In this document: positions 9,060-17,364 of the stretch, piece after piece | Layout: every line of letters begins with the position of its first letter | Position numbering within the stretch: position 1 is the stretch's first letter | Assembly (NCBI RefSeq): GCF_030407165.1 | Contig: NZ_CP129111.1 | Span: forward strand, 1,612,001-1,676,000 | DNA: 64,000 nucleotides | Reading direction: 5' to 3' | From: Fontisubflavum oceani | GTDB lineage: Bacteria > Pseudomonadota > Alphaproteobacteria > Rhodobacterales > Rhodobacteraceae | Notes under the pieces: model-generated | The model's input: only the letters and a program-made list of their open reading frames with translations | Database searches by the model: none | What the model was told of the DNA's origin: nothing | Position numbers and translations under genes: made by a program

Positions 9060-9835
9060 GGCGCGCTGGCCTCAAACGGGTCGTCTGGATACCCTACGCC
9101 AGTCATGCAAAGCCCGTAAGGCGGCGCGACGGGACCGCAGGCTTGGCGATCAGCGGCCTCGAGCGCGGCTTTTGCGTCTTCAGGGGTCCATGTGCCCGCG
9201 CCGACCCGCTCCAATGTGCCCACAAGCGAGCGCACCTGATTGTGCAGGAAGGATCGTGCGCGCAGGCGAAACTGAAACTCTCGGCCGCGGGGTGTCTCTA
9301 GCGTCGTGATTTCAATCGCGTCGAGGGTTTTGACCGGGCTGGCGGCCTGGCACTCCGTCGAGCGGAAGGTGGTGAAATCATGCCGCCCGATCAGGTGTTG
9401 GGCGGCCTCCTGCATCGGCTCTAGCGACAAAGACGCCTTCACTAGCCAGGCTTGACCCGCCTCCAGGACCAGCGGCGCGCGGCGGTTTATCACCCGGTAA
9501 AGATAGCGCCGTTCGCGTGCGGAAAACCGGGCATGCCACTCATCGTCGACCTTGGCACAGGCCAAAACCGCCACCGGGGCGGGCCGCAAATGGTAGTTGA
9601 GCGCCTCAGACAGGCGGAACGGTGTCCAGTCCTGTGCCATGTCGCAATGGGCGACCTGACCCCAGGCATGCACGCCCGCATCGGTCCGTCCGGCGGCGGC
9701 GATTGTCGGCACATCGGCCTCCAATTTGGCCAGCGCGTCTTCCAGAGCGCCTTGTACGCTTGGGCGGTCGGCTTGGCGTTGCCAACCGGCAAACGGCGCG
9801 CCGTTATATTCGAGTCTGAGGGCATATCGAGGCAT
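9056..9835 (-). CDS. truA: tRNA pseudouridine synthase A
   Basis: 259 aa. The catalytic motif GRTDAGVHA lies at 49-57, with Asp52 the nucleophile; the N-terminus has the family pattern EYNGAPFAGWQRQ. TruA isomerises U38-U40 in the anticodon arm of tRNAs. The stop overlaps the selD start by four bases, so a tRNA-modification pair truA-selD is cotranscribed leftward and faces mnmH. It is divergent from ycjX, with about 107 bp between the start codons. Confidence 0.96.
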   Translation of the reverse strand: MPRYALRLEYNGAPFAGWQRQADRPSVQGALEDALAKLEADVPTIAAAGRTDAGVHAWGQVAHCDMAQDWTPFRLSEALNYHLRPAPVAVLACAKVDDEWHARFSARERRYLYRVINRRAPLVLEAGQAWLVKASLSLEPMQEAAQHLIGRHDFTTFRSTECQAASPVKTLDAIEITTLETPRGREFQFRLRARSFLHNQVRSLVGTLERVGAGTWTPEDAKAALEAADRQACGPVAPPYGLCMTGVGYPDDPFEASAP

Positions 9836-9942
9836 GGGCGCGGGCTACCGTAAACGGGGCGGTTGCGCAATCAACCCTGTAAACCCTGCCTCACGATGAC
9901 TATTCTTTGATCCAGAGGCAGGCGAAAGGCACGTGGACGGTG

Positions 9943-11352
9943 GTGATCGGAAGAGTAGCGGATGCGGTTGGCCGCGGGATCGAGGATGTGACCTCTTCCG
10001 TGGCCGAGACCTTTCTCGACCCGGTGATCCGTCTGGGCGTGACGGGGCTGAGCCGGGCCGGCAAGACGGTGTTCATCACGTCTTTGGTGGCCAATCTGCT
10101 TGATCGCGCGCGGATGCCGGGCCTGGAAGCCACTCAGTCGGGCCGTATCCAGGCGGCGTTTTTGCAGCCGCAGCCGGATGACACCGTCCCGCGGTTCGAT
10201 TTTGAAACCCATCTCGCGGCCCTGACCGGTCCCGCGCCGTTTTGGCCCGAGAGCACGCGGCAAGTCTCGGAATTGCGCCTGTCGCTCCGGGTGCAGCCGA
10301 AGGGGCTTCTTTCGGGCTTGTCGGGGCCTAAGACGGTGCATCTGGACATTGTCGATTACCCTGGCGAATGGCTGTTGGATCTTGGGTTGCTGGACCAAAC
10401 CTATGCCCAATGGGCCGCTGCGGCCTTAGAACAAGCCAAAACCCGCCCCGGTGGCGCGTCTTATCTGGCGCAGCTGAATGACCTTGACCCAACGGCGATG
10501 CTGAAAGAGCCAGAAGCGCAAGCCTTGGCGCGCGCATACACGGCCTATCTGACGACGGCGCGCGAGGCGGGGTTTTCCGATTGCACCCCGGGCCGATTCC
10601 TTCTGCCGGGTGAGTTGGAAGGCAGCCCGGCCTTGACCTTCGCGCCGTTGCCGGAAAGCGCCACGCCGCGCGGCTCTCTCGCCCGCGAGTTTGCCCGCCG
10701 GTTCGAAGCCTATAAAGCGCAGGTCGTCAAACCCTTCTTCCGCAATCATTTTTCCCGGATCGACCGGCAGATCGTCTTGGTCGATGCGCTTGGCGCAATC
10801 CATTCGGGCCCGCAAGCTGTGGAAGACCTCCGCCAGACGATGGCGGGCATCCTCAGCGCCTTTCGCCCGGGGCGGAACAGCTTTCTGACTGCGATCATGG
10901 GGCGTCGGACGGATAGAATCCTCTTTGCCGCGACCAAGGCCGATCATCTGCATCACACGCAACACCCGAAGCTGACCGCGATTATGGAGGCCTTGGTGCG
11001 CGACGCGCGCGACCGGGCCGATTTTGCCGGGGCGAAGACCCGGGCGATGGCGATTGCCGCGCTGCGCGCGACGGTGGAGGAAACACGAACCCATAACGGC
11101 GAAACGCTCGATTTGGTGCGGGGCAGCTTGCTGGATGGCGGCAAGCAGGCGGCGTTTCACCCCGGAGACCTGCCTGAGGATCCCAATGCGTTGATGGTGC
11201 CGGCACGCCAAGGCGCGGAGGCCTGGCTCGACGCGGATTTCGATGTGATGCGCTTTGCGCCGGCGCAGTTATCGCTAAAGCCGGGGGAAGGGCCGCCGCA
11301 TATTCGGCTCGACAGTGCAGCGGAGTTTTTGCTCGGCGATAAACTCAGATGA
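9943..11352 (+). CDS. ycjX: YcjX-like P-loop GTPase/ATPase family protein (DUF463)
   Basis: About 469 aa from the GTG at 9943; a TTG at 9907 would add 12 residues. The Walker A region GLSRAGKTVFITS is close to the N-terminus, as in YcjX, and DYPGEWLLDL is a Walker B/G3-like segment. KADHLH is a possible G4-like element. YcjX proteins are stress-associated P-loop proteins of poorly defined role (in enterobacteria part of the phage-shock regulon). Here the gene is followed by ycjF, the same pairing as elsewhere. Confidence 0.88.
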   Translation: MIGRVADAVGRGIEDVTSSVAETFLDPVIRLGVTGLSRAGKTVFITSLVANLLDRARMPGLEATQSGRIQAAFLQPQPDDTVPRFDFETHLAALTGPAPFWPESTRQVSELRLSLRVQPKGLLSGLSGPKTVHLDIVDYPGEWLLDLGLLDQTYAQWAAAALEQAKTRPGGASYLAQLNDLDPTAMLKEPEAQALARAYTAYLTTAREAGFSDCTPGRFLLPGELEGSPALTFAPLPESATPRGSLAREFARRFEAYKAQVVKPFFRNHFSRIDRQIVLVDALGAIHSGPQAVEDLRQTMAGILSAFRPGRNSFLTAIMGRRTDRILFAATKADHLHHTQHPKLTAIMEALVRDARDRADFAGAKTRAMAIAALRATVEETRTHNGETLDLVRGSLLDGGKQAAFHPGDLPEDPNALMVPARQGAEAWLDADFDVMRFAPAQLSLKPGEGPPHIRLDSAAEFLLGDKLR

Positions 11353-11375
11353 CGGGCATGCGGCACATCGCAGAG

Positions 11376-11429
11376 GGGGGCCAGCCCCCGACCTAGGGTC
11401 TCCCCCGGGATATTTGGAAAGCAGAGAGG
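11376..11429 (+). repeat. GC-rich hairpin plus dispersed motif, copy 2
   Basis: A short perfect hairpin (GGGGGC CA GCCCCC, 11376-11389) follows ycjX and is immediately followed by the dispersed motif CCCCCGGGATATTTGGAAAG-CAGAGAGG at 11402-11429, related to the copy before mnmH. Its last bases (GAGAGGCAGGA) may serve as the ycjF ribosome-binding site. Confidence 0.5.
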
Positions 11430-11441
11430 CAGGACCCAGCC

Positions 11442-12443
11442 ATGACCGACCGCAAAGGCCCCGTGCTGATCGAACTGGACGAGGCGCCAGAGATGGGGCC
11501 GGGCGCGGCCCCGCCCGTGCCCGATGCGTTGCCGGTCGCGAATGGTCAGGCGATGCAGATCATGGCCGCTTTGGCCACGCGCCGCCCGTCGCGTTTGGGG
11601 CGGTTTTTCTGGGCAGCGACATTGGCGCTTCTGGGGTTCGTGCTCTCGATCACGGCGTGGAATTTCGTCACTGGGCTTTTGGCGGCCAATCCAGTCTTGG
11701 GATGGGTGGCAACCGGGCTGGTAGGGTTGGTGCTATTGGCGTTGATCCTGATCGCGTTGAAGGAAGCGGCGGCGTTTTCGCGGCTTGGTCGGCTCGACAA
11801 TCTCAGGCGTGAGGCAGAGGCGGCGCTGAGCGCTGCGGATTTGGGGGCGGCGCGCAACGTGGCCACTCGGCTTTCGGCGCTCTACCGAGGCCGGGCCGAA
11901 CTGCGCTTGGGCCGCGAAGCTTTGGACCGTCGGATCCGCGATGTTTTCGACGCCGAAAGCCTGTTGGCCTTGAGCGAAGCCGAACTGCTTGTGCCGCTCG
12001 ACCAAGCCGCTCGGCGTGAGGTGGAGGCCGCCGCCCGACAGGTGGCGACGGTCACCGCTCTGGTGCCGATTGCCTTGGCCGATGTGATCACCGCGCTGAC
12101 GGCCAATCTGCGGATGATCCGGCGGATCGCGGAGATTTATGGCGGGCGCTCGGGCACGCTTGGCGCTTGGCGGCTGACCCGGGCGGTTCTGACTCATTTG
12201 GTGGCCACGGGCGCTGTCGCCATCGGCGATGATTTGATTGGCTCGATGGCGGGCGGGTCGGTCCTGTCGAAGGTGTCGCGCCGGTTTGGGGAGGGATTTG
12301 TGAACGGTGCGTTGACGGCACGTGTTGGCGTAGCCGCGATGGAGGTTTGTCGCCCGCTGCCTTTTGGTGACAATCGCCGCCCAAGCGTTACATCCCTCGT
12401 GAAACGTGCCCTGACCGGGCTTTTCGGCCAGAAGGAGGACTAA
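11442..12443 (+). CDS. ycjF: YcjF-like membrane protein (TIGR01620/DUF697)
   Basis: 333 aa. The N-terminal 45 residues are acidic and proline-rich, two membrane segments follow at about 54-73 and 83-103 (FFWAATLALLGFVLSITAW and GWVATGLVGLVLLALILIAL), and the C-terminal half is the DUF697 region with ITALTANLRMIRRIAEIYGG. It is an inner-membrane partner of YcjX by gene association. It abuts the next gene (stop TAA, next ATG immediately after). Confidence 0.9.
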   Translation: MTDRKGPVLIELDEAPEMGPGAAPPVPDALPVANGQAMQIMAALATRRPSRLGRFFWAATLALLGFVLSITAWNFVTGLLAANPVLGWVATGLVGLVLLALILIALKEAAAFSRLGRLDNLRREAEAALSAADLGAARNVATRLSALYRGRAELRLGREALDRRIRDVFDAESLLALSEAELLVPLDQAARREVEAAARQVATVTALVPIALADVITALTANLRMIRRIAEIYGGRSGTLGAWRLTRAVLTHLVATGAVAIGDDLIGSMAGGSVLSKVSRRFGEGFVNGALTARVGVAAMEVCRPLPFGDNRRPSVTSLVKRALTGLFGQKED

Positions 12444-14066
12444 ATGGAATCGCTTGCCGCCGATCTTCGCACGATGGTGCGCACGCCGCTGCATGAGGAC
12501 CATGTGCGTGCGATGCGCCGCGTCGGCACCGATAGGGTGCTGAAAACCGGGGATTATCTGTTCCGCCCTGGCGATGTGCTTGAGACGTTTTGCTATCTTC
12601 TGGAAGGGGAGTTGGAAGCGGTCGATGCGCGCACGGGCGAACGCTATGGCACGTCGACGCTTGGCCCGACGCAGTTCTTTGGCGACATTGCGTTTTTGTC
12701 GGGTGGTAAGACGATGATGGGCTCCCGCGCGGTGCAGGACTGCCGTGTCTTATGTGTCGAGCGCGAGGTGATGCTGGACCTGATGGCGCGCATCCCAGAG
12801 ATGTCCGATATCATCATCACGGTTCTGGCGGCGCGTCGCCGGGCCCTGCTTGAAAGCGGGCAGGCGAGTCTCACGCTGATCGGGGCGGAGGCGGATCGAA
12901 ACATCCGACAGATCGCTAGTTTCGCGGGGCGCAATCGTATCCCTGTGCGCTCGCTGACGTTGGATGAGCATGAGGCGGAGGCCTTGGCCCATCAATGCGC
13001 CATCGGCAAGGCACAGCCCGCGGTGATTTTCGGAAAATCCGAGGTGTTGGAGAACCCAACCCCGGCCCGGCTGGCGCGGCGGATCGGATTGGACCTCTCT
13101 TTTGATCCGGACGAGGTGCATGACGTCTTGATCGTGGGCGGCGGCCCGGCAGGCGTTGCGGCCGCTGTTTATGCTGGCTCAGAGGGGATGAATGCGCTGG
13201 TTTTGGAGGATATGGCCATCGGCGGGCAGGCGGGCACCTCCAGCCGGATCGAAAACTATATGGGGTTTCCAACCGGCATTTCGGGGGCCGATCTCTGCTG
13301 GCGTGGCGAAGTGCAGGCGATGAAATTCGGCACGCGCTTTGCCGTGCCGCGCCGGGCGGCGGGTCTTTCTGTGCGTTCTGACGGCGCTTTCTGCGTCGCA
13401 TTGGAGGATGGGTCGGAAACCTGCGCCCGCGCTCTGGTTGTCGCGACCGGCGTGCAATATCGCCGCTTGCCGATTGATGGGTTGGAGCGGTTCGAAAATG
13501 GCGGGATCTATTACGCCGCCACCGATGTCGAGGCGCGCTATTGCCGCGATACCGAGGTTGTGGTGATCGGCGGCGGCAACTCCGCCGGGCAAGCCGCGAT
13601 GTTCCTCAGCCGCACAGCGCGGCATGTGCATGTGCTGGTGCGCGGGCCGTCGCTCGCGGCCTCAATGTCGGATTATCTGCTCAGCCGATTGGAAGCCGAC
13701 CCTGCGATCACCATCCATTATCGAACGGAGATGACCGCCTGCCATGGCGAGGAGGAGTTGGAAGCGGTCACCATCCGCGACAAATCTGAAGGCCGCGATT
13801 GGCAGATCAACACCCGCGCCGTCTTCATCATGGTTGGGGCCGCGCCCAACACCGCCTGGCTCTCCGGCCATGTGGATTTGGATGAGAAGGGCTTTGTCAA
13901 AACCGGGGCCGCAGTCGGCGCGGCTTCGGCCTACACCACGTCTCACCCAGGGATCTTCGCGGTGGGCGATGTGCGCGCCGGGTCGGTGAAACGGGTGGCC
14001 TCGGCCGTCGGCGAAGGGTCCGTCGTGATCAGCCGGGTCTGGGACCATCTTTCTGAGAACGGGTGA
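12444..14066 (+). CDS. cNMP-binding-domain / thioredoxin-reductase-like flavoprotein
   Basis: 540 aa with three parts. Residues about 20-125 are a cyclic-nucleotide-binding domain (GDYLFRPGD, LEGELEAV, FFGDIAFLSGG). Residues 138-215 look like a thioredoxin/glutaredoxin-fold linker. From 225 onward it is a thioredoxin-reductase-type flavoprotein: FAD motif GGGPAG at 232-237, GGQAGTSSRIENYMGFP at 260-276, NAD(P) motif VVIGGGNSAGQAAMFL, and a C-terminal FAVGDVRAGSVKRVASAVGEG. The redox-active CxxC of TrxB is absent; the equivalent stretch reads WRGEVQAMKFG. It therefore probably transfers electrons differently from TrxB, possibly to an acceptor sensed through the cNMP domain. That role is inference. 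It follows ycjF with no gap. Confidence 0.85.
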   Translation: MESLAADLRTMVRTPLHEDHVRAMRRVGTDRVLKTGDYLFRPGDVLETFCYLLEGELEAVDARTGERYGTSTLGPTQFFGDIAFLSGGKTMMGSRAVQDCRVLCVEREVMLDLMARIPEMSDIIITVLAARRRALLESGQASLTLIGAEADRNIRQIASFAGRNRIPVRSLTLDEHEAEALAHQCAIGKAQPAVIFGKSEVLENPTPARLARRIGLDLSFDPDEVHDVLIVGGGPAGVAAAVYAGSEGMNALVLEDMAIGGQAGTSSRIENYMGFPTGISGADLCWRGEVQAMKFGTRFAVPRRAAGLSVRSDGAFCVALEDGSETCARALVVATGVQYRRLPIDGLERFENGGIYYAATDVEARYCRDTEVVVIGGGNSAGQAAMFLSRTARHVHVLVRGPSLAASMSDYLLSRLEADPAITIHYRTEMTACHGEEELEAVTIRDKSEGRDWQINTRAVFIMVGAAPNTAWLSGHVDLDEKGFVKTGAAVGAASAYTTSHPGIFAVGDVRAGSVKRVASAVGEGSVVISRVWDHLSENG

Positions 14067-14072
14067 GGTGCC

Positions 14073-14858
14073 ATGCTGCGCTCGCTTGGGTTGCGAAGTG
14101 ATCTTTCGGTCTTGGCCGGTGTAAGCGAGGTCGAAACCTATCCGGATCGGATCGTTCTACGCACCCCGTCTGAGCCATCGTTTTGGTATGGTAATATGGT
14201 GATCTTCCGCGAGGACCACGTTGATCCGGAGGCGCAGATTGCCCAATTTCAACGCGATTTCCCCGATGCAGAGCATGTGACACTGGCCTGGGATGCACCG
14301 GGAATGGCGCGCGGCGCGGGCCATGCGGCGCTTGTCAAAATGGGGTTTGACCTCGACGAAGCCGATGTCCTGACCCTGACCGGGCCTCTCATCGCGAGCG
14401 AAGCGCCAGAAGGGATCACGATCCGTCAGATTGTGACTGATGCGGATTGGGAGCAGGTGATCGCGCTCCAAATCGAGACGGGGGTCGAACAGGGCTATGA
14501 TCGCGTCGCACATATGCCTTATGTCCGGGCGCGGTGCGCCACGCGCCGCCGCCAGATCGCCGGGGGCGGTGCCTGTTGGCTCGGCGCGTTTGACGGGGAC
14601 CTGCTGGTGGGTGATCTGGGCGTCTTTCTCGGCGAAGGCACGGCGCGCTATCAAAATGTGGAGACCCGGCCCAGTCATCGTCGGCGGGGCATCTGTGCGG
14701 CATTGGTGACCGCAGGCGCGGGGTGGGCCGCGGCGTGCGATCCAGACGCAATCCCGGTGATTGTGGCGGATCGAGATGGCGCGCCGGGCCGAATCTATCG
14801 CCGCTGCGGCTTTAGCTTGGCCGAGACGCTGATATCGGCTGTCAAAGGCAGCTATTGA
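14073..14858 (+). CDS. GNAT-family N-acetyltransferase
   Basis: 261 aa. The C-terminal half has the GNAT acetyl-CoA-binding pattern: VETRPSHRRRGICAALVTAG (motif A, R/Q-x-x-R-x-G/A) followed by GAPGRIYRRCGFSLAET. The N-terminal half is a second, degenerate GNAT-like lobe. The substrate cannot be told from sequence. It starts six bases after the flavoprotein stop and is likely in the same transcript as ycjX-ycjF. Confidence 0.85.
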   Translation: MLRSLGLRSDLSVLAGVSEVETYPDRIVLRTPSEPSFWYGNMVIFREDHVDPEAQIAQFQRDFPDAEHVTLAWDAPGMARGAGHAALVKMGFDLDEADVLTLTGPLIASEAPEGITIRQIVTDADWEQVIALQIETGVEQGYDRVAHMPYVRARCATRRRQIAGGGACWLGAFDGDLLVGDLGVFLGEGTARYQNVETRPSHRRRGICAALVTAGAGWAAACDPDAIPVIVADRDGAPGRIYRRCGFSLAETLISAVKGSY

Positions 14859-14896
14859 CGGCTGACATCACTGGCGGAACATGTCACCTCTAGCGC

Positions 14897-15808
14897 ATGA
14901 CCGCTGACCGTCCTCTTCTTGGCATCCTGCTAATGCTCGGGTTTTGCATGCTGATTCCCTTGGCCGATGCGCTGGCCAAGATTCTCGGCGATCATTTCCC
15001 GTTGCTGCAGTTGATTGTTGTCCGGTTTGTGGCCCAAGGGTTCCTGCTTTTGCCGCTGGCGCTGGCGGCGGGCGCGATCCTGTTTCCGTCGCGGCGGATC
15101 ACTCGGCTGATGTTTCTGCGGACGATTTTGCAGATCACCGGGCTTGCGCTGATGTTCACGGCGCTCCGTTATCTGCCGCTGGCCGATGCTATCGCGATTG
15201 CGTTTGTGATGCCGTTCATCATGCTTTTGTTGGGCAAATACGTCCTGGGTGAGGAGGTCGGCCCGCGCCGCTTGGCGGCCTGCGCGGTTGGCTTTGTCGG
15301 CACCCTGATGGTGGTGCAGCCGAGCTTTGCCGAGGTTGGCGCGCCCGCCCTTTTGCCGCTTGGCGTGGCGCTTGTTTTTGCGCTTTTCATGCTGGTCACG
15401 CGCCAGATCGCCAAAGAGGTGGATCCGATGGCGTTGCAGGCGGTTGCGGGGCTGATGGGGCTGCCGATCTTGTTGCCGCTGTTTCTCTTCGCGCCGGGGC
15501 CGGGCAGCCCGCCTGCGATTGGGTGGATCATGCCGCAGGGGGTCGACATTTGGCTGCTTGTCGCGCTTGGGACCATTGGCGCGGCGGGGCATCTGTTGAT
15601 GACCTGGAGCCTGCGTTTTGCGCCGTCGGCGACCCTGGCGCCGATGCAGTATCTGGAGATCCCGATGGCCACGCTGGTCGGCTGGCTGATCTTCCGCGAT
15701 CTGCCGAACGGCTTGGCGGCGGCCGGTATCCTCCTAACCTTGGCGGCGGGACTCTACATCGTGATGCGCGAGCGGGCGGTGATGCGCGCTGCGGCAGAAA
15801 CCGGCTAG
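14897..15808 (+). CDS. EamA/DMT-family transporter
   Basis: 303 aa with about ten hydrophobic segments in two repeated halves, the EamA arrangement (for example LMLGFCMLIPLADALAKIL at the N-terminus and LADAIAIAFVMPFIMLLLGK in the first half). Members export small metabolites across the inner membrane; the substrate is unknown. It starts 38 bases after the acetyltransferase and its stop overlaps the frame-corrected end of the convergent Hint gene. Confidence 0.88.
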   Translation: MTADRPLLGILLMLGFCMLIPLADALAKILGDHFPLLQLIVVRFVAQGFLLLPLALAAGAILFPSRRITRLMFLRTILQITGLALMFTALRYLPLADAIAIAFVMPFIMLLLGKYVLGEEVGPRRLAACAVGFVGTLMVVQPSFAEVGAPALLPLGVALVFALFMLVTRQIAKEVDPMALQAVAGLMGLPILLPLFLFAPGPGSPPAIGWIMPQGVDIWLLVALGTIGAAGHLLMTWSLRFAPSATLAPMQYLEIPMATLVGWLIFRDLPNGLAAAGILLTLAAGLYIVMRERAVMRAAAETG

Positions 15809-16856
15809 GCGGCGCTGCGCAATTGGGACGCCAGCCGCGCGGCGCGATAAGCCTCCCCTCGAACCGGCAGAGCACGGGTGCAGCGGTCGGACCATAGGCG
15901 GCGGGCCTGCGGATCAGGTCGGGAAAGAGGCTGATCAGCTCGGCCAAAGGTGCCTCGTCCAAGGCGGAGATCGCCATATTGGCCGGGAAGAAGCTTTCGC
16001 TCAAACAGCCCTCCGCCTCCACCACCCGGTGCCGGTCAAACATCAGATGGGTGTAGCTGATCTGCCCACCGCTGCGCCGGGTGATCCCTGGCAGACCAAC
16101 CAGATGTTTCGCAGCCAATAACGCGCTATCGCAGCCGAAGAGCAACTCAACTTCACTGCCGCAGAGATACATTCGATGCTCAGGCGACACACACAACTCG
16201 CGGGTGTTTCCAAGCGCGCCTTCGGCAATCACCACCGGCGCAAACGTGCCTTGCGCCGGGACGGTGGTTCGCCCGATCCATGACACCGCGCAAGATGGAT
16301 CGTCCAATGTCCAAATCCGGTCGCCGATCCGCACGTCTTCAACCGCCACCAACCCGTCTAAGCCGCGTATCAACGTGCCGGGCCCGAAACACGGGATAAA
16401 ATCGCGATAGCGCGAGGTGCCGTCATTATTGCCGCCGGTTTTCACATAGCTTGTGCCGTCGACTAGCGCGGTATCTGTCGCAAAGCCCCAAACATCCGAG
16501 GTGACACCGCCTTGGGAGAACACATAGACGGTGATGGTTGGGCCGGTTTCATTGCCGAACTCATCCAACGCGCGCAGAAAGATCTGTGATTCCGATTCGA
16601 CTTCGGTGCCATCGGCCACAATGCCACCGCCATCGATGATGACGTGATCGGCTTCGTCATCATCGTTGAACCGATTTCGACCGCCACCTGTGTCATCGAG
16701 CGTGACCTCTGTCCCGAAACCCTTGCTATACTCGAAGATCGTGCCGTTCGGCGTATCAGAGTTGTTGATAATCGAACTGCCGGGGGTGAGCGATGGCGAT
16801 GCATTGGAGACGGTTAATCCAATGCTATCAAACGCGAAGAACGTTCTAGCGACCAC
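15805..16856 (-). CDS. Hint-domain protein (frameshift near the 3' end)
   Basis: About 350 aa when corrected. The first 155 residues are an acidic, Asn/Asp/Thr-rich region like those of secreted roseobacter proteins. A Hint (Hedgehog/intein) domain follows, opening with PCFGPGTLI, with VRIGDRIWTLD, SPEHRMYL and THLMFDRHRVVEAEG. In these families Cys and His of such motifs support self-processing, but many bacterial Hint proteins are uncharacterised. The frame breaks at 15855-15858, where a run of four C (plus strand) appears one short. The corrected tail is AYRAARLASQLRSAA and ends at 15805. The start is GTG at 16856; no better start is in frame. Confidence 0.85.
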
Positions 16857-17364
16857 AGCGCATCCAACTCAGTAAAAAGTCCATAAGCCTATATGATCGG
16901 AGAGGCGGGCCAGGAGATGAACACCTTGCGGCAATTCTAGGGCATCGTTTTCAACTACGGCCAAACTCCGCCGGTGAAATCGGGGCAAGCCCCATGATTT
17001 CGGCAGGATATCGCCATGAGCCGGTGCGCGAACGGGTTATGCTGGGCCCGGATCAGAGATTATCGGAAGAACTCGCAACCGCGAATCGGTCGCGGGACGT
17101 CGCGCGGATCAAGGTGCGGTGCAGGCCTGGCCCACGCAATCGACGCTGCGCCGCATAACGGCATCTGACGTTTCTGCCGCATTTGCGTGTCTTTACCCCG
17201 CCTGACACCAAGCTTATAAACCGCCCCATGACGTATCGCAGCTTGCGGATCATCATTCGAATTATAACCCCGGCTCTCTAAGAACTGAGACGCCGGGACA
17301 AGGTGTTTGAGCCATCGCACCGCCCTGATATTTCAAGAGACATCCGAGACGAAGGACGCCGATC
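16857..17364. other. 508 bp intergenic region upstream of the Hint gene and ileS
   Basis: It separates the divergent Hint gene and ileS. Short open frames here do not resemble proteins, and no tRNA or T-box-like structure was recognised. It presumably contains promoters for both genes, but none can be pinned down by eye. Confidence 0.5.

Noticed and set aside
16857..17364. T-box or other riboswitch upstream of ileS
   Set aside because: No specifier-loop or antiterminator-like structure could be found, and T-boxes are not expected in this group.
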